From JARRLC01 sp050290865 (GTDB taxonomy: Bacteria > Pseudomonadota > Alphaproteobacteria > Rhizobiales > Rhodomicrobiaceae): a DNA stretch of 17,408 nucleotides. Made by a program: the position numbers and the translations under genes. Location of the stretch: contig JBNKIW010000048.1 in NCBI GenBank assembly GCA_050290865.1, forward strand, positions 1 through 17,408, written 5' to 3'. The notes beneath the pieces were generated by a model. It worked only from the letters and a program-made list of their open reading frames with translations, made no database searches and had not been told where the DNA came from. Within the stretch, counting starts at the first letter, position 1; each line of letters begins with the position of its first letter. Shown piece after piece: positions 6,830 through 13,516 of the stretch.

Positions 6830-7894
6830 ATGTCCAATCGAGCGTTTTCCAGATCGCGCGGCCCGTCCCGGGGAGCGCACCGGCACCCGGCTGAACCGCC
6901 TCCGGCGCCGCAGCCGCGCCAGGGCCGCATCCTTCGCCCGGCCGCCGCAGCCGCGCGCTTCGGCCATTATCTCGCCCGCCCCTTCACCGCTTCGGGACCG
7001 GTCGTGTTCACGGTCGCCGTCCTGGCGGCCCTCTATTACAGCTGGATATACCGCGACGAAGCCCTGCTGACATCCATGTCCGGCCTCGGCGCGCGGCTCG
7101 GGCTGTGCCATGTGCCCATCCTCTCCGCAGTCTGCAAACCCGTGACGCCCGAGCACGGCGCGGGTTACTGGTTCGGCATCATCGGCGGCTCCATGATGCT
7201 GGCTCTGCTGCTCTACCCTTTGCGTAAACGCGTGCACGGGCTGCGCAGCCTGGGCAATATTCCATCCTGGTTCCGCTGGCATATGATCCTCGGCGTCATC
7301 GGCCCGGCGCTGGTCATCGTCCATTCCAACTGGAAGCTGGAGTCGACGAATGCCACGGTCGCGACCATCGCCATGCTGATCGTGGTCGCGAGCGGCGTGA
7401 TCGGGCGCTACCTCTATGCCAAGGTGCATCAGGGATTGTACGGACGCAAAACCGAGATCCGGCAGATCCTCGGGGACGCCTCGATGCTCAAGGAGGCGCT
7501 GGGCGAAGATGTCGCACAGACCGGGCAACTCACCGAAGGCCTGCGCGACTTCGAGGCGCGGATCCTTTCCCCGGGCCGCAGCCTGATCGGACAGTTTTGG
7601 GTGGTGCTCACCTTCGGCATTCGCCGCAGCATGGCACGCGGACGGCTGATGCGGCTGGCCAGAAACGCCATTGCCGAAGAGGGCCGGGCGCGCGGCTGGT
7701 CCTGGGGACAGCAGCGCAAGCGGCAGGCGCTGGTGCGCCAGCATCTGCGGCTCTATTTCGCCGCGACCTCCCGCGCCGCGAGCTTCGCCATCTTCGAGCG
7801 GATGTTCGCGCTCTGGCATGTTCTGCACATGCCGCTATTCTTCCTTCTCATCATTGCGGCGATCATCCACATCCTCGCCGTGCATCTTTATTAG
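6830..7894 (+). CDS. Membrane protein with diheme cytochrome b-type histidines
   Basis: 354 residues from ATG 6830, which sits just after GGGGGAG. The frame stays open upstream to 6680, but that extension is Arg/Pro-rich and unlikely. A basic, proline-rich N terminus of about 50 residues precedes hydrophobic segments at ~57-74, 113-130, 150-167, 176-194 and 333-351. H151 and H165 in one helix, and H333 and H347 in another, are each separated by 13 residues. That is the spacing expected for two bis-His b hemes stacked across a membrane, as in the bc1 cytochrome b helices; H330 and H352 are also available. A long Arg-rich stretch (~195-325) between helices is probably cytoplasmic and could dock the flavoprotein. 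No named family was recognised. The multiheme cytochrome follows after 14 bases. The proposed role is electron transfer between the cytoplasmic side or quinone and the periplasmic cytochrome (inference). Confidence 0.8.
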   Translation: MSNRAFSRSRGPSRGAHRHPAEPPPAPQPRQGRILRPAAAAARFGHYLARPFTASGPVVFTVAVLAALYYSWIYRDEALLTSMSGLGARLGLCHVPILSAVCKPVTPEHGAGYWFGIIGGSMMLALLLYPLRKRVHGLRSLGNIPSWFRWHMILGVIGPALVIVHSNWKLESTNATVATIAMLIVVASGVIGRYLYAKVHQGLYGRKTEIRQILGDASMLKEALGEDVAQTGQLTEGLRDFEARILSPGRSLIGQFWVVLTFGIRRSMARGRLMRLARNAIAEEGRARGWSWGQQRKRQALVRQHLRLYFAATSRAASFAIFERMFALWHVLHMPLFFLLIIAAIIHILAVHLY

Positions 7895-7908
7895 GCGGAG
7901 GATACGCC

Positions 7909-9273
7909 TTGCGCATTGGGTCCGTCCTTCGCACCATGGCACTCGTGCTGTTCGCTCTCATCCCCATCCAGCCGGTTTTGGGGCAAAGTTTGTTCGACCG
8001 CCTGGTCATGCCCGGCCCGCTGATCGAGGGGCACGCAAAATACGAGAAGAACTGCAAAGAGTGCCACAAGCCGTTTTCAAAAGGGGCGCAGACGCAGCTC
8101 TGCGCCGCATGCCACAAGGAGATCGCCGCCGACCGCCGGGAGAAGCGCGGCCTGCACGGACGGCGCCCGGACACCGTCAACCTCGATTGCAGGCGCTGCC
8201 ACACCGATCACAAAGGCCGCGGCGCCGACGTCGTGCAGTTCGACCGCGAGACCTTCAACCACAGATTTACCGATTTCCCGCTGAAGGGCGGCCACCGCAC
8301 CGCCCGCTGCGAGGGCTGCCACAAACCGCGGGAGAAATACCGCAAGGCGCCCAGCCAGTGCTATGGCTGCCACGGGAAAATCGAGCCGCACAAGACGCGC
8401 CTCGGCAAGAAATGCGCCGACTGCCACACCGAGGAGGCGTGGCGCAAGGTCAAGCCCTACGATCATTCCAAGACGGAATTCCCCCTGAAGGGCGCGCACA
8501 AGAAGGTCGCCTGCGCATCCTGCCACCCGAACGAGCAGTATAAGGACGTGCCCAAGGTCTGCGCGTCGTGCCACCAGATCCAGGACGTGCACCAGGGCCG
8601 CAACGGCAAGAAATGCGAAACCTGCCACGAATCGACTAAATGGACGACCATCCGTTTCGACCACGAGAAGCAGACCAAATTCCCGCGCCGCGGCAAGCAC
8701 GCCGAACTGAAATGCGAAGCCTGCCATTCAGGCGATGTCTACAAGGACAAGCTCTCGACCGATTGCTTCTCCTGCCACAAAAAGCACGACGTTCATAAAG
8801 GCCAGCTCGGAACGAAATGCCAGAAGTGCCACAATGAAAAGGGCTGGCGCGAGAAGGTGGTTTTCGATCATGACCTTACGCATTTCCCGCTGGTCGGTCT
8901 GCATGGCGTCGTGCCCTGCGAGGAGTGCCACAGGACACAGTCGTTCAGGGACACGCCGAAGACCTGCGCGGGTTGCCACAAGGACACCCATCACGAAGGC
9001 CGCCTGACCGCGAAATGCGCAGCTTGCCACAATCCGAACGGCTGGAACCTGTGGCGGTTCGATCATGACAGGCAGACGGACTACCCGCTCACCGGCCGGC
9101 ATGAGGGCCTCAACTGCCACCTCTGTCACCGCGAGAAGAACGTGGCGAAAATCTCGCTCAACACGGGGTGCTACGCCTGTCACGCCGCCGATGATACGCA
9201 TCAGGGCAATTTCGGTTCGCAATGTGAGAAATGCCACACGACGGCAAGTTTCGGCCCGTCGGGCATGAGGTGA
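7909..9273 (+). CDS. Periplasmic 18-heme c-type cytochrome
   Basis: 454 residues from TTG 7909, chosen for the strong GGCGGAGGA six bases upstream; ATG 7936 is an in-frame alternative. Residues 1-25 are a signal peptide ending PVLG before QSLF. There are 18 CxxCH heme-binding motifs, with first Cys at 49, 65, 94, 134, 151, 169, 202, 218, 236, 269, 286, 304, 337, 353, 370, 403, 421 and 439. From 134 on they form five triheme modules of 66-68 residues, preceded by a diverged triheme module. Each module has the pattern FPLxGxH, CxxCH, CxxCH, DxHxG, CxxCH, W, FDH. The extra His in GxH, DxH and FDH could supply the distal ligand of each heme, making all hemes bis-His and low-potential. The layout resembles c7/c3-type cytochromes rather than MtrA. 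The protein is lysine-rich and should be a periplasmic electron wire or store. It is co-transcribed with the cytochrome b-like gene. Confidence 0.92.
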   Translation: MRIGSVLRTMALVLFALIPIQPVLGQSLFDRLVMPGPLIEGHAKYEKNCKECHKPFSKGAQTQLCAACHKEIAADRREKRGLHGRRPDTVNLDCRRCHTDHKGRGADVVQFDRETFNHRFTDFPLKGGHRTARCEGCHKPREKYRKAPSQCYGCHGKIEPHKTRLGKKCADCHTEEAWRKVKPYDHSKTEFPLKGAHKKVACASCHPNEQYKDVPKVCASCHQIQDVHQGRNGKKCETCHESTKWTTIRFDHEKQTKFPRRGKHAELKCEACHSGDVYKDKLSTDCFSCHKKHDVHKGQLGTKCQKCHNEKGWREKVVFDHDLTHFPLVGLHGVVPCEECHRTQSFRDTPKTCAGCHKDTHHEGRLTAKCAACHNPNGWNLWRFDHDRQTDYPLTGRHEGLNCHLCHREKNVAKISLNTGCYACHAADDTHQGNFGSQCEKCHTTASFGPSGMR

Positions 9274-9278
9274 CACGC

Positions 9279-9332
9279 AACGCCGGGGCGGTCGGTCCCG
9301 GCAGCAGATCAAAACCTTGCCCCGCCGGCGTT
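9279..9332 (+). other. Inverted repeat just after the cytochrome stop codon
   Basis: AACGCCGG (9279-9286) and CCGGCGTT (9325-9332) form a perfect 8-bp stem with a loop of about 38 bases that can pair partly. No T-run follows, so it is not a clear intrinsic terminator. It may protect the 3' end of the cytochrome mRNA. The rest of 9274-9466 shows no gene. Confidence 0.3.
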
Positions 9333-9466
9333 CCCCGGTGTCTGCGGGGCGGCATCATTCGAGACATAACGACGCGCAGGCCGTCCCGCCAGCGGGCGTG
9401 CTGTCGTGCTGTGGCCGCAGATTCGCCCAAAATGCGGCAATCGTGAATATTCCCGGACGAAATGAT

Positions 9467-9494
9467 GGAATTAAGCCCGCCCTCCGAACGTTGT
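9467..9494 (+). promoter_or_regulatory. ECF-type promoter of the sigma factor gene
   Basis: GGAAT (9467-9471), 17 bases, then CGTTGT (9489-9494). The elements match the two sites upstream of the flavoprotein gene with one extra spacer base. The start point would be near 9500 and the GTG start is at 9526. This fits autoregulation by the encoded sigma factor. Confidence 0.62.
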
Positions 9495-9525
9495 TACTGT
9501 ACCCCGGGGGGAAAGGCCAAGACAC

Positions 9526-10038
9526 GTGACGGAAGACCTCCGGCACCGCATCGTTGAGTTACTGCCACGCCTGCGGCGTTTTGTGCGCGTGCTCACCGGG
9601 GGCGTGGACGGCGGCGATGATCTGGTGCAGGAAACGTGTGCGCGCGCGCTTTCGCGGCTGGATCAATGGCGACCGGGGAGCAGACTGGACAGTTGGATGT
9701 TTCGCATCGCACAGACGGTGTGGCTCGACCGTTTGCGGGCCGCCAAAGTGCGGGGCGAGCCGGTAGACATAGACGCGATGCACGACATCATCGGGGAGGA
9801 TGGGCGGAAGACCGTGGAGACCCGCCTGACCCTGCGCAAAGTGTCCGAGGGAATCGCGCAATTGCCCGAGGAACAGCAGGTGCTGATAGCCTTGATCATC
9901 GTTGACGGCCTTTCCTACAAGGAGGCTGCGGAGATCCTGGATATCCCTATCGGCACGGTTATGAGTCGTCTGGCGCGGGCCCGGCTCAGTCTTTATGAGT
10001 ACGCCGAAGGCTCTGCCTCGGACAAGTCAACGAGATAG
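9526..10038 (+). CDS. ECF-family RNA polymerase sigma factor
   Basis: 170 residues, the usual ECF length, starting at GTG 9526 behind a GGGGGGAAAGG stretch. Region sigma-2 covers about residues 10-80 (DDLVQETCARAL, then SWMFRIAQTVWLDRLR). Region sigma-4 covers about 105-160, with the helix-turn-helix segment GLSYKEAAEILDIPIGTVMSRLARAR. No sigma-1 or sigma-3 region and no C-terminal extension are present. It is followed 13 bases later by its anti-sigma gene, the standard ECF arrangement. It lies next to the multiheme cytochrome, and its presumed target motif recurs in that locus, so it probably controls the redox genes. The activating signal cannot be read from the sequence. The general stress factor EcfG is less likely because no NepR/PhyR genes are nearby. 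Confidence 0.9.
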   Translation: MTEDLRHRIVELLPRLRRFVRVLTGGVDGGDDLVQETCARALSRLDQWRPGSRLDSWMFRIAQTVWLDRLRAAKVRGEPVDIDAMHDIIGEDGRKTVETRLTLRKVSEGIAQLPEEQQVLIALIIVDGLSYKEAAEILDIPIGTVMSRLARARLSLYEYAEGSASDKSTR

Positions 10039-10051
10039 CGGGAGACCCGCC

Positions 10052-10870
10052 GTGGCCCTTCTGAGTGACGAAACGTTGATGGCTTACGCGGATGGCGAGC
10101 TGGATGACGCAGCCCGGGCCCGCGTCGAGGCGGTGCTGGAGCGCGACCCGGACAGCCGCGCCCGGCTCAAGATCTTCATCTCCACCGGTGCGCCGCTCGC
10201 CGCCCTCTACGGCAGACCGATGGCCGAGCCGGTTCCGCCGCATCTCGTGGCGCTGGTTCTGGGCGGCCAGGAGAAGATGCGTTCCCACCATGCAGCCCGT
10301 GAGCGCCGCCCTGCGAAGGCGGCCGGGGAAGCGCTCAAGGTGCTTTTCGCATGGCCGCAATGGGCGATGGTTGCCGCTTCCGCGGTGCTGGTCCTGGCCA
10401 TCGGCGGCAGCGGGGGCTGGTATCTGCGTCAGACGTCGAGCACGATGAATGGCCTGGTCAAAGCCGACCGCGGGCAGTTTTTCGCCGTCGGCCCCTTGAA
10501 ACGGGCGCTCGAAACGGCACCCAGCGGCGCGGATGCGCCTTTGGGCACGGTCGCCGACACCGGCGGCGCTTCCTCGGTCCGGCTGGTCCTGACCTTCAAG
10601 AACCGCCAGAACGCCTTTTGCCGCCAATACGACATGACGATACCGCAAGGCGCCTACGCGGGCATCGCCTGCCGCAACGACGACGGCCAGTGGCGTCTCG
10701 ACCTGCACCTGGCGGCTTCCCCCCGCCCGGCGAACAGGGCGAACCGCACGAGGCCCGCAGGCGCCGGCCATCCCGCGGATGTCGAGGCCGCCGTTTCCAG
10801 GGTGATCGAAGGCGACGCGCTCGGGCGCACCGACGAAGACGCCCTGCTCCGCAACAAGTGGCAACCGTAA
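10052..10870 (+). CDS. Transmembrane anti-sigma factor
   Basis: 272 residues from GTG 10052, preceded by GGGAGA six bases upstream. The frame is open back to 9995, but that would overlap the sigma gene by 44 bases. The N-terminal region (LSDETLMAYADGELDDAARARVEAVL) is the typical sigma-binding start of membrane anti-sigma factors. It has no HxxxCxxC zinc motif. One transmembrane helix lies at about residues 104-125 (WAMVAASAVLVLAIGG). The C-terminal ~145 residues should be periplasmic and contain two cysteines (NAFCRQYD and GIACRND) that could form a disulfide or sense redox state (inference). This topology suits sensing of an envelope signal, which fits the neighbouring periplasmic cytochrome. 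Confidence 0.82.
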   Translation: MALLSDETLMAYADGELDDAARARVEAVLERDPDSRARLKIFISTGAPLAALYGRPMAEPVPPHLVALVLGGQEKMRSHHAARERRPAKAAGEALKVLFAWPQWAMVAASAVLVLAIGGSGGWYLRQTSSTMNGLVKADRGQFFAVGPLKRALETAPSGADAPLGTVADTGGASSVRLVLTFKNRQNAFCRQYDMTIPQGAYAGIACRNDDGQWRLDLHLAASPRPANRANRTRPAGAGHPADVEAAVSRVIEGDALGRTDEDALLRNKWQP

Positions 10871-10920
10871 GAACGCACTTCCCGTCCGGCTCCCCACGGC
10901 GAATATCATAAAACCCACAG

Positions 10921-10950
10921 CAAAAAGGGGACGCCCTGCGGCATCCCCTT
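10921..10950 (-). terminator. Intrinsic terminator after tusA
   Basis: On the minus strand, AAGGGGA-x-GCC, a 4-base loop and GGC-x-TCCCCTT form a stem with one mismatch, followed by a T-run. It lies 33 bases past the tusA stop. The anti-sigma gene ends convergently at 10870, so the hairpin may also slow transcripts from that side, although no T-run follows it there. Confidence 0.75.
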
Positions 10951-10982
10951 GCAGCATTCCCGACCGGCGAAAAACGCGCGCG

Positions 10983-11210
10983 TCAGGCGGTGTGCTTGAT
11001 CACGAAGCGGAAAACATCACCGTCCTTCGTGGACTCGACCAGCTCGTTGCCCGTCGTGCGGCAGAACGACGCCATATCGGCCACGGAGCCGGGATCGGTC
11101 GCCAGGACTTCCAGCGTGCCGTCTTTCGGTACCTCGTTCAGCATCTTCTTCGTACGCAGGATCGGCAGCGGGCAATTCAACCCTTTCGCATCCAGTGTCT
11201 TGTCGGCCAT
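10983..11210 (-). CDS. tusA: TusA-family sulfur carrier protein
   Basis: 75 residues, the normal TusA size, with the signature GLNCPLPILRTKKML. Cys13 in the CPxP motif carries the persulfide sulfur. TusA proteins act in the cytoplasm as sulfur relays, either for tRNA thiolation or, when beside DsrE-type genes, in sulfur oxidation and trafficking (family knowledge). The gene lies 109 bases downstream of the DsrE-like gene on the same strand and ends before a strong terminator. The pair is therefore probably one transcript devoted to sulfane-sulfur transfer rather than housekeeping tRNA modification. Confidence 0.92.
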   Translation of the reverse strand: MADKTLDAKGLNCPLPILRTKKMLNEVPKDGTLEVLATDPGSVADMASFCRTTGNELVESTKDGDVFRFVIKHTA

Positions 11211-11319
11211 GGCCTTTCGCTCCCTTGGGTTACTTGGTTGGAGTGGACGCTCACATCCCCGCCGCCCCGGCTGCGCACACTCGGTGGCTCCGGCAGCCGC
11301 GACGAACGGGTACTGATAT

Positions 11320-11823
11320 TCAGATATACAGATTGATGTCCGATTTCGTGGCGTTCTCCATCCAGGTGGCGGCGCCGCCCAGGGAAATGCCGTCGATCAT
11401 GTCCTCTTTCTTCAGCTCGAAAAGATCCAGCGTCATCTGGCAGGCGATCAATTTGACATCGGCTTCGAGCGCCATCTCGCGCAATTCCTCGATGGACGCG
11501 ACGCCCTTCTTCTTGATCATGTCCTTCATCATGCCGCTGGCCATCGCCGTGACACCCGGCAGCATCCCGACGAGATTTGGCATACCGATATGCATTCCCA
11601 TCATCGGCATCTTCATCGCCGGATTGCCCAGTGGCGAGACTTTGAGGTCGAGTTTCTTCATAAGCAGCCCGAGGCCGTAGAAGGTGAAGAACATCGTCGT
11701 GTTCACGCCCATAGCCGCGGCCGTGGTCGCCAGGATAAAGGGCGGATACGCCCAATCCAACGTTCCTTTGGTGACGATGATCGTCATCGCCTTCTGATTT
11801 GCCGCATCAGCCGTCATGGACAT
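11320..11823 (-). CDS. DsrE/DsrF/DrsH-like sulfur transfer protein (DsrE2 type)
   Basis: 167 residues from ATG 11823. ATG 11817 is two codons in and has a better-spaced GGAGG (8 bases), so either may be used. The N-terminal segment (MTIIVTKGTLDWAYPPFILATTAA) and the C-terminal ISLGGAATWMENATKSDINLYI are typical of this family. A hydrophobic stretch at ~26-56 may associate with the membrane. C128 (KLIACQMT) is the only cysteine and the likely sulfur-binding residue. Residues ~70-102 are strikingly methionine-rich. The partner tusA lies downstream; DsrE2-TusA pairs are a recurring sulfur-trafficking module. The open frame extends far upstream to 12459, but that part is antisense to the Nudix gene and is not coding. 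Confidence 0.88.
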   Translation of the reverse strand: MSMTADAANQKAMTIIVTKGTLDWAYPPFILATTAAAMGVNTTMFFTFYGLGLLMKKLDLKVSPLGNPAMKMPMMGMHIGMPNLVGMLPGVTAMASGMMKDMIKKKGVASIEELREMALEADVKLIACQMTLDLFELKKEDMIDGISLGGAATWMENATKSDINLYI

Positions 11824-11852
11824 TGCCTCCCTCGTGTTTTCCTGACAGATTA

Positions 11853-11868
11853 ATTCATTTATTCGAAG
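11853..11868. promoter_or_regulatory. Possible sulfide/persulfide repressor operator (SqrR/BigR-like)
   Basis: ATTC-N8-GAAG on the plus strand is one mismatch from the ATTC-N8-GAAT dyad that I recall for SqrR-type persulfide-responsive repressors. It sits in an AT-rich island upstream of the DsrE-like gene, beside the candidate -10 region. This is speculative, and no regulator gene is in the window. Confidence 0.25.
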
Positions 11869-11894
11869 ATCACAATTTATCTTGCTCCTGTCAA
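11866..11894 (-). promoter_or_regulatory. Possible sigma-70 promoter of the dsrE-like/tusA operon
   Basis: An exact TTGACA lies at 11894-11889 on the minus strand. At a 16-18-base spacing there is only a weak -10 (around TGATCT/GATCTT), though the DNA from 11848 to 11882 is unusually AT-rich for this window. It lies 40-70 bases upstream of the start codon. The rest of 11895-12008 shows no feature. Confidence 0.35.
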
Positions 11895-12008
11895 TCGCCG
11901 CCTTGCCCCCGCGCAGGTTTCGGCGCCCCGCCGTGGCGTGGCAGGGAACATATGCGAGCCATTTGTCGATCTGGCGTGAAAAGATGCGACCGGTCTGCCG
12001 GAGACGCC

Positions 12009-12467
12009 TTACCAATGCTGCCCGTGAGGCTGCCCTTCGCAGATCTCCGCCAATCGGCGCCGCGCACCCCTGGCGATGTCCTCCGGCGGAGCAATGAGCG
12101 GAAAGAAGCGCTGCTCGCGAATTTCGGTGTTCGGCGGCGGGACGCGCGGCTGCTCCCACTCCTTCACCACGAACACGGCGATGTGGTCGCAGGGCGCCAC
12201 GCAAAAATTTGCAAATATTCCGTGAAGCCGCGGCTCCCCCCTGACGACGACCCCCGTCTCCTCCTCGACCTCCCGCGCCAGCGCGACAAGCATGGTCTCC
12301 CGCCATTCCACGCCGCCGCCGGGAAAATGCCACCCCGGCCGGTAAGAGTGCCTCACCAGCAGCACCTCGCCGGGGTCGCGCTGCACGATCGCCTGCACAC
12401 CAAGCGTCATTCCCCTTTGCAGCCGCCAGTAAGGAAACAGAAGCTTTTGGATGATCCATTTCTGCAT
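12009..12467 (-). CDS. Nudix hydrolase
   Basis: 152 residues with a complete Nudix box at residues 51-73: Gly, five residues, Glu57, seven residues, then REVEEETGV. The glutamates bind the divalent metal used to cleave a nucleoside diphosphate linked to another group. The substrate cannot be inferred: no family-specific motif beyond the box is recognisable. An N-terminal aromatic/basic segment (WIIQKLLFPYWRLQRG) is common in small alphaproteobacterial Nudix proteins. AGGGGAA precedes the ATG. It is divergent from the metallophosphoesterase gene, with 94 bases between start codons and no recognisable promoter. Confidence 0.93.
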   Translation of the reverse strand: MQKWIIQKLLFPYWRLQRGMTLGVQAIVQRDPGEVLLVRHSYRPGWHFPGGGVEWRETMLVALAREVEEETGVVVRGEPRLHGIFANFCVAPCDHIAVFVVKEWEQPRVPPPNTEIREQRFFPLIAPPEDIARGARRRLAEICEGQPHGQHW

Positions 12468-12561
12468 GCGGTTCCCCTGCCCCGCGCTTAGAAGCGATTT
12501 GGGGCTGTTGTGAGGCGCAGCCGATCTGCTACAGAGCGGCTATATCCGTCAGGGTTTGACC

Positions 12562-13467
12562 ATGTTCACGCTCGCGCATCTGTCCGACGTCCATCTCGCG
12601 CCGCTGCCGCGCGCGCGCGCGTTCGAACTTTTGAACAAACGGCTCTTCGGCTATATCAACTGGCAGCGCCGCAAGGAACAGCATCGCCGCGACGTGCTCG
12701 ACGCGCTTGTGGAAGACCTGCGGCGGCAGGGGCCGGACCATATCGCCATCACCGGCGATCTGACGAATATCAGCCTGCCCGAGGAATTCATCCGCGCAAC
12801 GGACTGGCTCATGGGGGTCGGCGATCCCGACCGGGTCACGGTTATCCCCGGCAATCACGACGCCTACACGCCGTTCTTCCGGGATCCGGGCTTCCGGCGC
12901 TGGGAACTCTACATGCAGGCCAACCCGGCGGGCGCGGCCTACGCGCCGACCCCGGCGGACGGATTTCCTTTCCTGCGCCTCTTCGGCGACGTCGCCCTCA
13001 TCGGGCTGTCCACCGCACTGCCCCTGCCGCCGGGCTTCGCGAGCGGCTACCTCGGCAGGAAGCAGCTTGAGTCCCTGGCGTCGCTCCTGGAGCGGCTGGG
13101 CGAAGACCAGTACGCCCGCGTCGTCCTCATCCACCATCCGCCGCTCCCGGGCATGACGAACTGGTCGCGCGGCCTTCACGACGCGCCGCGCCTGCGCGAC
13201 GTTCTGGCACGCTACGGAGCCGAGTTGGTCATTTACGGCCACACGCACCGCTTCAAGATCAGCAAGCTGGACAGGCCGGGCGGGCCGGTGCCCCTCGTGG
13301 CCGCGCCGTCGGCGTCGATGGCCGCCTATCACCCCGACGCGATGGCACGTTACAACATCTTCACCCTGGCCGCGATCGGAGACGGCCGCTGGGAGGTCAC
13401 CCTGAGCAGCCGCGTTTTCGACAAGCGCGGCAAGCCGGAAGAGATCGACCACGGCATATTGCTCTGA
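12562..13467 (+). CDS. Calcineurin-like metallophosphoesterase
   Basis: 301 residues from ATG 12562, with AGGG seven bases upstream; a TTG two codons earlier is too close to that site. The dimetal motifs appear in order: D9-x-H11 (HLSDVHLAP), GDLTN (65-69), GNHD (97-100), the IHHPP segment and GHTH near the C-terminal third. No signal peptide is present, so it is cytoplasmic. The family includes CpdA/Icc cyclic-AMP phosphodiesterases and other phosphodiesterases; the substrate here is unknown. It converges on the kinase gene with about 49 bases between them. Confidence 0.92.
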   Translation: MFTLAHLSDVHLAPLPRARAFELLNKRLFGYINWQRRKEQHRRDVLDALVEDLRRQGPDHIAITGDLTNISLPEEFIRATDWLMGVGDPDRVTVIPGNHDAYTPFFRDPGFRRWELYMQANPAGAAYAPTPADGFPFLRLFGDVALIGLSTALPLPPGFASGYLGRKQLESLASLLERLGEDQYARVVLIHHPPLPGMTNWSRGLHDAPRLRDVLARYGAELVIYGHTHRFKISKLDRPGGPVPLVAAPSASMAAYHPDAMARYNIFTLAAIGDGRWEVTLSSRVFDKRGKPEEIDHGILL

Positions 13468-13516
13468 GCGGTGCCTCCACAAGGTTTGATCAGGCGCCGC
13501 GGGAGGTGCTCCGCTT

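Noticed and set aside
6728..7828. 366-codon frame antisense to the cytochrome b-like gene
   Set aside because: It is opposite a gene with clear membrane helices and heme His pairs; it is a shadow of high GC content.
8077..9312. Long minus-strand frames opposite the 18-heme cytochrome
   Set aside because: The plus strand carries 18 CxxCH motifs and a signal peptide; the antisense frames have no support.
11211..11319. Terminator between the DsrE-like gene and tusA
   Set aside because: A CGGCTG/CAGCCG stem exists, but its loop is long and no T-run follows; the two genes are more likely one transcript.
11824..12459. Upstream extension of the DsrE-like frame to 12459
   Set aside because: It overlaps the Nudix gene on the same strand in another frame, and the sequence is unlike the DsrE family; the ATGs at 11823/11817 have a Shine-Dalgarno sequence.
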